64,000 bases of DNA from Isochrysis galbana (Eukaryota; Haptophyta; Isochrysidales; Isochrysidaceae), in contig CM030941.1 in assembly GCA_018136815.1 (NCBI GenBank), positions 3,702,608-3,766,607 of the forward strand, given 5' to 3'. Shown piece by piece: positions 1 to 9,310 of the stretch; the stretch's first letter is position 1, and each line of letters starts with the position of its first letter. Under the pieces are notes generated by a model. That model did no database searches, was not told where the DNA came from, and saw only the letters and a list, made by a program, of their open reading frames with translations. A program made the translations under genes and the position numbers.

Positions 1-37
1 CCCCCCAGGTATACATACGGTATACTTTAAAAAAAAA

Positions 38-788
38 CCTTTTAATATTCTTACCGCACTCGCGGCGAATGGAACCACTACCCACTACAAGTAGCACGTA
101 GCATACTCTCTACACCCCCATTCCCCGGCCCTTCTCCCCCCGCCATCAGGCGGCTCCCCCCGTACACTACTAGGGGGATTGGGGTGGAGGGCTTAGATAT
201 GGTCCGGTGGCCCGCGCCACCCCCCGGTGATCTTTCCCCCCCTTCCTCCTGTGTCTCCGAGTGGGCGGCCCACTCTGTCTCGTCTTATCCTGTAAACAGG
301 CGCGAGACTTACCGATTTTCCGGTGGGCGGAGCTCTCGCTCGCGCCCACCCCCTTTTCCGCGCTCTCTCTCCCCTCTCCTGCGGCACGCGCGATGGCGCG
401 CCTGCGGCAGGCCTCCAGCTGCCCTCTGGCGGCCCCTGGAGGCTCCTGGAGGCCAGCTCAGGGGGCAGAGGAGGCTGGGGCTGGGCCCTGGCCTCCCCTG
501 CCTCTCCCTCGCTGGCGCTCCCGAGCCTCTGGGGCCCCCAGTCTGCACCTGTCTGCCTGTCGACCAGGGGGGGAGGGGGGGTTGGAGCAATGGGCTGGTC
601 GCGAGGGGCCAGGATGGGCGAATGGGGCGAGCCTGTGGGGAAGGGAGTGGGTCAGTAGGGCAGTGGCCTCCTGGCAAGCCATCAGGCATGCCAGGAGGAT
701 GGGTGGTTCCTCCCCCATGGCAGGGGAGGAGTGGAGAGAGGGGGGGGCTCGTGCCCCCCCATGGGTCAACCAAGTATAAACTTAGTTG
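38..788 (+). mobile_element. Retroposon family A, full-length copy A1 with target-site duplications
   Basis: This non-autonomous element of about 750 bp has no long conserved ORF. It begins CCTTTTAATATTCTTACCGC and ends with the hairpin tail around 768-788 (CCAAGTATAAACTTAGTTG). It lies between near-identical direct repeats at 15-37 and 789-809, both starting ATACGGTATACT and running into an A tract. These are read as a target-site duplication of 21-23 bp with one or two indels. The interior carries the family signature CCATCAGGCGGCTCCCCCCG, the segment GGGCTTAGATATGGTCCGGT, a hairpin at 277-308 and GCCAGGAGGATGGGTGGTTC. The copy at 19708-20459 matches it along its whole length. A SINE-like retroposon fits best; orientation is assigned from the shared 3' tail and is an inference. 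Confidence 0.75.
277..308 (+). other. Conserved internal hairpin of family A, copy A1
   Basis: Outer stem GTCTCG/CGAGAC (277-282 with 303-308) and inner stem CCTGT/ACAGG (289-293 with 296-300). It is followed by ACTTACCGATTTTCCGGTGG. In copy A2 the outer stem reads GTCCCG/CGGGAC, a compensatory change. Confidence 0.6.
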
Positions 789-819
789 ATACGGTATACT
801 TAAAAAAAAGCATTCTTGA

Positions 820-1650
820 AGGTGACTGCTACGCTACTAGAGTACGTACTAGCTAGCCATGCACCATGCACTCTGTACACTGTACTCCTCTCCCCAGGAC
901 TTCTGTGAGACATCGCCCTTGCCCCCACCTCCGCTCCCCCGCTCCTCCGCTCCCCGCTCCCCTTCCCGCCCCCCCCCCCCCGCCCCCTCGTTCCTTGGTC
1001 TTCTGTCTTCGGTTTCGTTCGGGGGGTCGTCCCATGTGCACTACTTTGGGCCTGGCGTTTGCATGGGCATGGGGGGGGGGGGGGGAGCTTTTGGCGAACG
1101 GTAGAATGTCGGCTTGCTCTAAGGTGCCGCGTTGTGGTTGTGGGGGCCCAGACAATTGGCTTTCCCCTTGCCCCTTGGGGTCCGTGCTTGCGGGGCGTCG
1201 TGTCCCTCGCGTACGGGTGTTATCCCTGGTCGCTGGTCGCTTGGGTGGTCTTCGTTTTCGTGTTTGAGTGTGTGTTCTATTTTCAGTCTTCTGGCTTCTG
1301 GCTAGTGGCTAGTCGCTGGCCATGGGCCATGGGAGCCGCCCAGAGGGCGACCGGGGATTGAATGGGGGGGGAGTCAGCTCGATCGAGGGCAGGCCCAGCG
1401 CGGGCGTGGGTGTGCGATTCGCGGCCCGCGCCCACTGCGGGGTCTGGGCCAGAATGATTGATGATTGCCCAGCCCCTGCCAGAAGACAGGGGCTGAGGTT
1501 GGTTTTGGTTGTTGGTTGTACGGGGCCCCACCCCTACCCCTACCCCGGGGGGTGTCCGCAATGGAGTGAGGGGTCGCGAGGCGCCCCCAAATTGACCCCC
1601 ACTTATGAAAGTAGGTTCTCCAAGGCAACTAACTATAAAGTTAGTTCTAG
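820..1650 (+). mobile_element. Retroposon family B, degraded copy B1
   Basis: The 5' part (about 985-1060) holds the family B leader signature CGTTCCTTGGTCTTC, CGGTTTCG and GTGCACTACTTTGGGCC, seen also at 24.8, 32.3 and 53.0 kb. The 3' end at 1627-1646 is AACTAACT-ATAA-AGTTAGTT, a perfect 8-bp stem. A hairpin at 1470-1495 (CAGCCCCTG/CAGGGGCTG) is shared with the copy at 53590-53617. I could not place exact 5' limits or a target-site duplication. Long GC-rich ORFs across this segment are not conserved between copies and are not treated as genes. Confidence 0.55.
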
Positions 1651-2796
1651 TGGGTCGGGAGGAGGAGGAGAGAAGAGAAAATGCAAGTCTCTTAGGGTCC
1701 CATTGGAGGGGGGGACCGGAGAAAACCGATCCCTGAAGTTTCATTCAGTCGCTTTAAGGGCCACAGGCTTGCCGCCGCGCGGCCAATTGCGCATAGCGCG
1801 TGCGAGCGAGCGTGCACATGACTGTGACTGATGGCTCCGCCAAAAGGGAAGCGTTAGTGTGCTCAAGAGGGGTGGGCACGAGGCACTTCCCCATTGGCCC
1901 CATTATAACAATAGGTTGAATGGAGAGAGGAAGAGATAGGCGAGAGAGAGGGGGGAGCGTGCAAGCAGAACGCGCTTGCCCCATGCGCACTCCACGCACC
2001 ACACCACCTACCCACAAACCCACCCACCCACGAACCCACCAACGCCAGCCTCTCGTCAATTTTGATCCTCAACCATCCCCAACATTTCGCTCCGTCAAGC
2101 GTTTCGCTCCGACGTGAGGGGATCCGACTTCACTCTGTCGGACATTGCGCTCGACTACCATCGCCGACCACGTTGTCGTTGTTTCAGAAGCTGAGCAATG
2201 CGAGATGCACGGACTAGCACAAAAAGCGTAGAGCAGGCCACCCTCTGGGTGGACTCTTGACTTCATGAGGCAGACTGCTTGCTGTCAAAGAGCACTTGGT
2301 AAAAATGGCCAAGGTTCGACATGAAAATACTAACATGGCTTCCCAGCGCGAGAGCATGGCTTGGCCGCAAAGCAGTGCGCCATGTAGCAAGGCAAATCAT
2401 GTGACCTGACACGTATGTCTTTGCAAGCGTGCCCCGACGAGACCTGCTGGGTAACCCGCCATGCCGTCCATCATCGCTGGCTCGACACAAAGGAGTAGAG
2501 CATTATGAGGCCGAAGAAGATGGATGGGTTGGTGAAAAAGAGGAGTGCCCCGGCAGCCCATGTTAGTGTGCGCGCCCACCTGCGGCCGGGGGGAGTGGGG
2601 TTGGGGATGTCGACCTTGCAAAAGCAGCAGCGCATCGGCAAAACGAGGCGATGCATGCGAGCACCCAACGCGTCGAGCTTCGACCACAGTACCGGCCCCT
2701 TTCCCCGTTCCCCTACTCTAGCGCCAAGTGCCTTCCCCTGCTGCAGGCGTGAGCCCCCAACAAAATCCGTTTGCTCCGCGACTTGGCTGCGGCAGC
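1651..2796. other. Intergenic, no gene recognised
   Basis: ORFs here have no family signature or splice partner that I can see. A purine-rich patch near 1918-1960 (GAGAGAGG-type) and a C/A-rich stretch at 2000-2050 are the only compositional features. The last part (about 2500-2796) probably includes the 3' untranslated region of the DnaJ gene on the minus strand. Confidence 0.4.
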
Positions 2797-4222
2797 TCAC
2801 GTTTCTGCACTCTGCTTGGCGGTGCTCCAGTTGGCGAAGAGATACACGATAAGATTGCCCTTGTCCGGCGATTTGCTGCCATCGGCATCTGTGCGCATGA
2901 ATGGCATGCCCTCGCCCAGCACGACGCGCCGCAGCGTTAAGGGAGGGATGGAGACGGTAAGAGTACGCTGGTCAAGCGTGGTGATCTCATGCACTGATCC
3001 TTTGAACAGGAAGGAGATCGGGTTGGTGTGCACCACAGCGGTAAGATCATTGCCCTGCCGCTGGAAGCGCGGGTGCTCGGCTTCCTTCACTTGGAAGCAT
3101 ACCCCATCATCCTCGAACGTGATGCGTGTGCCCTTCTGCATGTATAGCGTTGGGGGGGCGGGGAGGGGAATCAGCATGGAGAACCATGGCCAGCCCATCG
3201 ATGCGACGTATGCAGTTGGCGGCACAGCGGATGGGGCATAGGCAGGCGTGGGTGCGATCGCCGAGGGCAACGGATTTGGGCGTACCTTCCAGCCCTTTCG
3301 CACGTCAATTGAGAAGGTCTTCCCATTGAAGGTGGCTGTCTTTCTTCCGCCCTTGTAAAGCTCCTCGAGCGAGAGCTCGATCGATTTGACCACGACCTGA
3401 GATGACGCTTGTGGGCCGCCGCCCGGCCCGCCACCGCCAGGACCTGCACCTCCGACCGCGCCACGAAAGAGGCCGGAGAGCAGCTCGTTCAGGTCGGCCG
3501 CTTGCACTCCTGCCCCCATGCCGGGTCCAAACCCGAATTGCACCCCAGGACCAAAGCCGCCCGCGCGGAAGCCGCCGCCCCTGCCGCCCATAGCTTGTCC
3601 GAACATCTGAGCGAATAGCTCGTTCGGGTCTATCCCACCGGACATGCCACCCATGCCGCCCGATGGACCGGCACCGCCGCCTCCGCGCCTGAGTCCAGCC
3701 TCGCCGAATCTGAGGGCAAGCCGGCGGGAGCATTGAGCTTGTTGTTCACATGGCTATAGCACATGCCATCAGCTCCAGACGCATACGCGTACGGCGAGCT
3801 CGGATGCACTCTGGGCAAATGATGCTCGCGGCGCCGCCAACCAGATCATAGTGTCAGAATACCGGACGAGTCACGCCACCCCTTGCCCCCGCTGGCCAGC
3901 TCAAACGCATGGCTGCGGCGGTCACCTGTCATAGATCTCTCGTTTGTTGGGATCAGATAGTGCCTCGTAGGCCTCAGCCACCTCTTTGAACTTCTTCTCG
4001 GCGTCCTTATTATTGGGGTTCTTATCGGGGTGCCACTTCATCGCCATCTTGCGGTACGCCTTCTTGAGCTCAGCATCTGTGGCATTCTTGGAGACACCGA
4101 GAGTCTCGTAGTACCCCCTGGGAAGGAAGGAAAGGGGAGAGGGGGGGGGGGGGAGGTGGATCGTAGGGTCGTGGACGGCGCGTGTGCTGCTGCCACCGCT
4201 ACCGCGCTGCGGCGACGTACAT
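2797..4222 (-). CDS. DNAJB-type (class II) Hsp40 co-chaperone, four coding exons
   Basis: J-domain proteins stimulate the ATPase of Hsp70 and hand it clients, in cytosol or nucleus. Exons by sequence: 4222-4221 (AT of the start codon), 4117-3926, 3709-3286 and 3135-2797, giving 318 aa. The J-domain fills residues 1-65, with GYYETLGVS and HPD at 30-32. It is followed by [12 protein letters not shown] and a G/F-rich region of about 90 residues without zinc-finger cysteines, as in class II proteins. The C-terminal substrate domains begin at [16 protein letters not shown] and include [11 protein letters not shown] and GEGMP. Donors are GTACGT, GTGACC and GTACGC; every acceptor is CAG. The intron at 3136-3285 is 150 bp and stop-free in frame. 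The split start codon is my reconstruction: a donor at 4220 and an acceptor at 4118 join AT to G. Upstream sense strand is a long CT tract. Confidence 0.88.
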
Positions 4223-4309
4223 GAGGGAGGTGGGGCGCGTGTGGAGAGGAGGGGCTGGAGAGGGAGGAAGTGAGCGGGAGGCGCCCCCCTCCCCCGGTCG
4301 AGGAGCGCG

Positions 4310-4509
4310 GTGAGGAGGAGGCGAGAGAGAGGAGAGAGAGAAGGGGCCCAAAGAAAGGCGCGAGGGGAGAGAGAGAGGGGAGAGAGAGGGGGAGAGAGAG
4401 AGGGAGAGAGAGAGAGGGAGAGAGAGAGAGGGAGGGAGGGAGAGAGAGGGAGGGAGAGAGAGAGAGAGGGAGGGAGAGAGAGAGAGAGGGAGGGAGAGAG
4501 AGAGAGAGG

Positions 4510-4540
<31 letters not shown>

Positions 4541-4625
4541 GGAGGGAGGGAGAGAGAGAGAGAGGGAGAGAGAGGGAGAGAGAGGGAGAGAGAGAGGGGA
4601 GAGGGGGGGCAGCGTCGTCTCTCGG
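4310..4625 (+). repeat. GA-rich (CT on sense strand) tract upstream of the DnaJ gene
   Basis: About 300 bp of interrupted (GA)n and GGGA repeats, from AGAAGGGGCCCAAAGAAAGG (about 4340) to GGGGGGCAGCGTCGTCTC (about 4622). On the strand of the DnaJ gene it is a polypyrimidine leader or promoter tract. A shorter second copy with the same borders is at about 7976-8100. Confidence 0.8.
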
Positions 4626-4991
4626 GTAGTCTCGGGGCTTTTTCCTCTCCCTCTCTCTCTCCGGGCCTCTTCCCCCCCCCCCCCCCCCCTCCAACCTCAC
4701 CCTCCTTCCCCTCTCTAGTTTGTACTCGCCCCCACTATTCGGCTCTCTCCCCAACCCCCCCCCCCACCCCGCGCGTGCTCTCTCTCCCTCTCCTTCTCCT
4801 TTGTTCTCCTATTCTCTCTCCTTTTCCCCTTCTCCAGCAGGCTCTGTAAAACTTTACTCCTAGTTCTCTCCTCCTCCTCCTCTCCAGCAGGGTCTCTGCC
4901 ACGCCCTCAGTCCTCTCCGATTTTGTTTTCTACTAAGATATTTTGGGCGACAACTGCTCCTCCCGGTACCGCCACCTCGATTCCTGAGGGT

Positions 4992-7907
4992 CCTAGCTGG
5001 GAAACACAGCCGGGGCTTCTCCAAACACAGGAAACACAGTCTGTGTTTGGGTTTCGTAGAAACACAGCCAAACACAGTCCCAAACACAGCGGGACAGCGG
5101 GGGGTCTCTACCTCTATAACTCACAACTATCTCTTCTAAGTATAACGTATAGTGCTTTGTATATTGTAGTAGTATAATATATAATATATGCCCCGCGCCC
5201 CGCGCCCCGCGCGCGGCTCCGCTGCTCCGCTCCCCGCTCCCCCCGCGCGCGGCCCCGCGCTACTCTCCCTTGTGACCGTGCGCGACCCCCCCCCCTCTCT
5301 CTCTCCTCCCTCATCCCCGCCATGTTCAACCCCAACGTCGACCGTGCCCTGAGCGCGCGCGCGTGCAACGACGGGGCAGGCGAGGCAGACCGTGCCGACA
5401 CCCCGCGGCAGGAGAGGGCACCCACGGCCGCTGCGCCCCTGCAGTGGGCCGTGCTCCTCAATGGAGCGCGAGGCGCCCAACAGCCGGCCCATCTGCAAGA
5501 CGACGACGAGGCATGTGAAGAGGCCCTGCCCGCCGCGCGTGGCAGGCCGGGAAGCATGACCCCCTTTGGCGTGCTCCCCGCCCGCGCCACCGGCCTGAGT
5601 CAGCCTGTCCTTCAGGGAGTGCGCAAGCGCTCCGTTGGCGCGAGGCGCACCGAAGCAGTTTGGGCGTGCGTCATCATCCTCGGCGAGGAAGACCCCAACC
5701 ACCCGCTGTGGCGGTGCATTGGTTGTGGTGTGCAGCGGCGCGGCAGTGCTACGAGGGTTGTTGACCACGTGCTTGGTCGCAACAACTCTGCACAATGCCC
5801 TTGCGATGACTCATCTTTCCTAACCCTCGTTGAGAAGGTGCGCACAAGTGAGAGCGAGAAAGATGCGAAGAAGCGGCAGAAGGCGGCAGCGAGGGAAGTA
5901 GATGTGGCGGCAGCGGCGCCGCTCGTAGCCGGGCAGTCTGCGTGTGAGCGTGCGCTTTCAGCTCAGGCTGGTCGTGGACAAGGCACGCTGCAATTTAATT
6001 TGGCATCGAAGCAAGTGTGTGATGCGGCGATAGCAGAAATGTTTTATGCTTGTAATGTTCCCGCAGCTGTGGCAGACCATCCCAAGTTTAAAGAGATGGT
6101 AATAAAGCTGAAGACAGCACCTCCGTCCTACAAGGGGCCAAATCGGAAAGGGCTACTCGGGCCCTTGCTCAATGGCACAGTGGAGAGGTTGCATCGCGAG
6201 ATGGAACCGTTGCGGCAACAGCTGCTACAGAACGGTTGCTCAATAATCTCGGATGGGTGGGACAACGTGAAGAAAGATCACCTCATCAACTTTCTCTTCG
6301 GCAATCCTGGGTGCATGCTATTCGATGGCACGATCAAAGTGACGAGCGGCGATTCAGAAAATGCTGGGTTTGTGTCTGAGTTGCTTCGCCAATGTATGGA
6401 GCGGAATGGTCGTTTTGGCTTTGTACAGGTCGTTACTGACACTTGTAGCACGATGAAAGCGGCTTGGAAAATTCTGGAGCGACACTACAAATGGCTGACG
6501 GCGACGTGTTGTGGGACGCATGTGTTGAGTCTCGAGCTAAAGGACTTCGCAAAAGTTGATCAAGTGGCAGCCGTCATTGCAAAGGTCGGGCTCGTTCTCT
6601 CTCTATTCTGGGGTCGCACAAGGTGGCCAAGAACGAAGTTGAGGGAGATAATTGCAGCAAATCACGGGAGAGATTTCGGTTTATACCGAGCAAAGCAAAC
6701 TCGATTTGCCGGGAAGTATCGAGAGATGTCTCGAATGTTGCGTGTGAAGACAGAGTTGCAGCAAGTTGTCGTGACGGTGGAATTTTTGGCGCATAAATTT
6801 TCGTCCCGTGGACGGTCGGTCACTGCAGACGATGAGGAGATCCTTGATGCTGATATAGGGAGGAAGGTAAAAGCGATTGTGCTTGATGAGGAGGGTTTTT
6901 GGAAACCTCTCACTCTGGTTCTCTTTGTGACCATGCCTGTGGTCAAGCCTCTGCGTATGCTCGATGGCAACACATGCTGCATGGGCAAAGTGTATGATCG
7001 CATGTTTATGATTGGGCAACGCATTGAATCGCTGGAGTTGAAGGTGCCATGGTTTAAAGAATTGGCAGAGATTCACTCTGACCAATGGGAGTATTTACAT
7101 TCGCCGATGCACGCGGCCGCCTACGCTTTGGATCCACAATTTAGGGACGCGGCTGGTGATTTGGATGAGGCAACCACAGATGGCTTGCACGCCATTTTCG
7201 ATCGTTTATGTCTACGTGATGCAATCCTCTCCTCTTCCAACCAAGACGAGGCTTGGCGCCATTACACCTATTCAACGGCCGAGGTTGTGAAAAGAGTTGC
7301 GCAAGTAGAGAGGGAATTTGCCATCTTCAAGAATGGCGTAGGCGCCTTCTCTCGGCCGTCTGCACTCGAAAATGCTAAGGTGATGGCGCCTTCTCAATGG
7401 TGGAGCGTCTACGGCAAGCATGTCCCCTTGCTTGCGGCTTTGGCACAGCAAGTTTTGTCACAACCGGCGGCTGCGTCTGCTGCGGAACGAAATTGGTCGG
7501 TGTATGGACAGATTCACTCGCAAGCTCGGTCGAGTATGAGCCATCACGTCGCAGATAAGCTTGTCTACTGCCACGAGTCGATGGACGTGCAGATGCGTGT
7601 GCAAAGTGCTGGATGGACTCCTGATGTTGCGAAGTGGGACAGCGACGACGATGATGACGACGAAGATGATTGGATTGGTGACGAGGGTGCTAGTCCAAGT
7701 GAGGAAACCGTGCGCAAGTTATTTGTCTAATAGCAAAAGTGCTCGTTGGGTGCGCACGGCAGCGCGCCACGCGCAGGGCGCGTGCGCTCGCGCACGCGCT
7801 AGCTGCTATAAACACGGTGGCCAAACAGGAGGGGGTTTGAAACACGGCAAAACACGGCTGTGTTTGGCTTTTGTAGAAACACGGTAAACACGTGTTTCCC
7901 AGCTAGG
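4992..7907 (+). mobile_element. hAT-superfamily DNA transposon with intact transposase
   Basis: A 2.9-kb element with perfect 16-bp terminal inverted repeats, CCTAGCTGGGAAACAC at 4992-5007 and its complement at 7892-7907. The flanking 8-bp sites are CTGAGGGT (4984-4991) and CTAAGGGT (7908-7915), seven of eight identical, the duplication size typical of hAT elements. Both ends carry a cluster of the subterminal motif AAACAC(A/G)G (5001-5092 and 7808-7890), likely transposase-binding sites. One 802-codon ORF fills the interior. Intact ends and ORF suggest a recent and possibly autonomous copy. Confidence 0.88.
5322..7730 (+). CDS. hAT-family transposase, 802 aa
   Basis: The enzyme would cut and join the ends of the surrounding element. 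The N-terminal 120 residues are low complexity. A BED-like zinc-binding segment follows (CIGCGVQRRGSATRVVDHVL, then cysteines in the next 20 residues). The catalytic core resembles the DUF659/hAT group: SIISDGWDN supplies the first acidic residue and FVQVVTDTCSTMKAAWKIL the second, followed by a CCGTHVLSLELKD segment. The C-terminal dimerisation motif is AASAAERNWSVYGQIHS (about residue 720). The last 40 residues include an acidic DSDDDDDDEDDW run. No frameshift or stop is present. The start at 5322 is the first in-frame ATG inside the element; a shorter start downstream is possible. Family assignment is secure; activity is inferred. Confidence 0.9.
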   Translation: MFNPNVDRALSARACNDGAGEADRADTPRQERAPTAAAPLQWAVLLNGARGAQQPAHLQDDDEACEEALPAARGRPGSMTPFGVLPARATGLSQPVLQGVRKRSVGARRTEAVWACVIILGEEDPNHPLWRCIGCGVQRRGSATRVVDHVLGRNNSAQCPCDDSSFLTLVEKVRTSESEKDAKKRQKAAAREVDVAAAAPLVAGQSACERALSAQAGRGQGTLQFNLASKQVCDAAIAEMFYACNVPAAVADHPKFKEMVIKLKTAPPSYKGPNRKGLLGPLLNGTVERLHREMEPLRQQLLQNGCSIISDGWDNVKKDHLINFLFGNPGCMLFDGTIKVTSGDSENAGFVSELLRQCMERNGRFGFVQVVTDTCSTMKAAWKILERHYKWLTATCCGTHVLSLELKDFAKVDQVAAVIAKVGLVLSLFWGRTRWPRTKLREIIAANHGRDFGLYRAKQTRFAGKYREMSRMLRVKTELQQVVVTVEFLAHKFSSRGRSVTADDEEILDADIGRKVKAIVLDEEGFWKPLTLVLFVTMPVVKPLRMLDGNTCCMGKVYDRMFMIGQRIESLELKVPWFKELAEIHSDQWEYLHSPMHAAAYALDPQFRDAAGDLDEATTDGLHAIFDRLCLRDAILSSSNQDEAWRHYTYSTAEVVKRVAQVEREFAIFKNGVGAFSRPSALENAKVMAPSQWWSVYGKHVPLLAALAQQVLSQPAAASAAERNWSVYGQIHSQARSSMSHHVADKLVYCHESMDVQMRVQSAGWTPDVAKWDSDDDDDDEDDWIGDEGASPSEETVRKLFV

Positions 7908-7939
7908 CTAAGGGTGCACTGAAGCCTAGCAAGGCATAC

Positions 7940-8360
7940 TTTACTTGGGCGCAGGCGTCCTGTCGTGGGAGAGGAGAAGGAGAAGGGGCCCAAAGAAAGG
8001 CGCGAGGAGGGGGGGTGAGGAGAGAGAGGAGAGAGGGGGGAGAGAGAGATTGGGGAGAGAGTGGGGAGGGGGGGGGGGCAGCGTCAGCGTCGTCTCGCGT
8101 GGTCCGTGGTGTGCGCCATGGAACTCATATTGTAGATTGTAGAGGGGGGGAAAGCGCCCGCATGAGTCGAGCCGTGATCCCTCCCCTTCTCCTTCTCTCT
8201 TCTCTCCTTGTATGCTTGTTTGTGTGAGTCTCACACGCAATCCCCCGTGTGTGTGTCGAATCAAGCTCGCGCTTGATTGTGGGGCAAGTCTCAGCGGGGC
8301 TAGGGCATGGAGTGAAGAGAAGTCTTGAGAGAGGGGGGGGAAGGGTGCGCTACATCGCGA
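7940..8360 (+). repeat. Second copy of the DnaJ promoter-type segment
   Basis: From about 7965, AGAAGGAGAAGGGGCCCAAA continues through a GA-rich stretch to GGGGGGCAGCGTCAGCGTCG near 8095. It matches 4325-4625 in the same orientation, so the pair flanks the hAT element as direct repeats. No coding sequence is seen. Confidence 0.65.
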
Positions 8361-9300
8361 CGACGGCCCACAAGACACCACCCCACATCACTCACTCACC
8401 AACAAGAAAACTTCGAAAACTAACGCAACATCGCACAAATAAATCAATGAAACAGCAGTAAGGACAAACGAACAAATGCGGCGTGCAATGCGGCGGAGCT
8501 TCGAGGCAACTCATTGGCAAAAACAAAACTCACTCAATTTTCTCACACACTACACATTGATAGAAGCACCGCATCCGCCTAGAGTATATAAAATACTCTG
8601 GATGCGACAGTGTGCGTTTGATTTGCACGTGATACGGTGATACGGTTAGTGTGCCCTGTGCCCTTGTGGTGTGTAAACCCCTTTGGCATCATTTATAACG
8701 CGCGATGAAGTAACAACAGGATACGCGGCGGGGCCGCATTGCGGTCTCATCCTCGAGCCACAGGGGGCCGCAATGCGGCCTCCCCGTGTCGTGATACGTT
8801 TTTCACTTTTTCACCCGCAAGCCACAGGCCCAGAGGTCAGATCCAGAGGTGTGCCACGGTGCACGGTGCCATGCATGGCATCCTATCGCGTCTTGCGTCT
8901 TGTCGCCTTGGCACGATCACCATCGCGGCGATTGCTGACCAAGGCCAAAGACAAAATGGGAGCAACGAGCAATATCGTATCAGCGCCAACACCAGCAGCC
9001 AGAAGCAGCAGCCCACGGCCACGGCGCGCGCCTAATTAATTAACTGCATAATTGCATAACCCCACCTTCACACTTCTCACCGCAGCATGGTGACGCAGGA
9101 CGCAGGATAAAACACGCCCAGCCATTCATTCATCCCTTCAGCTCTTCAGTTTTAGTTTAGAGTTCAGAGGGCAGGCAGTGGCGCAGTGGCGTGTCGGTGG
9201 TTGTTGGTGTGTTCTAGGAGTAGGTCCAGGTCCCTCGTGAACTCATTTTAACGATGGGCATTGATCGAGCGCAGGACCAGGACCCTGGCAGCACGGCCCA
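8361..9300. other. Intergenic with two strong inverted repeats
   Basis: No supported gene. Hairpin 8571-8607: CGCATCC then AGAGTAT-ATAAA-ATACTCT then GGATGCG, holding a TATA-like TATATAAAA. Inverted repeat 8732-8744/8768-8780: GGCCGCATTGCGG and CCGCAATGCGGCC, 13 bp perfect with a 23-nt spacer. Confidence 0.6.
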
Positions 9301-9310
9301 CATTGACACC

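Noticed and set aside
184-789. ORFs of 100-200 codons across the family A and B repeats
   Set aside because: The frames are not conserved between copies (for example 184-789 against 19900-20487), and GC-rich DNA lacks stops by chance. The elements look non-coding.
4038-4754. Long Ser/Leu and Glu/Arg ORFs over the GA tract
   Set aside because: They are translations of a dinucleotide repeat in all frames with no conserved motif; the same artefact occurs at 29.7-30.3 kb and 47.57-47.74 kb.
8683-9039. 118-codon ORF after the hAT element
   Set aside because: It runs over a 13-bp inverted repeat, has low complexity and no motif, and the opposite strand is equally open.
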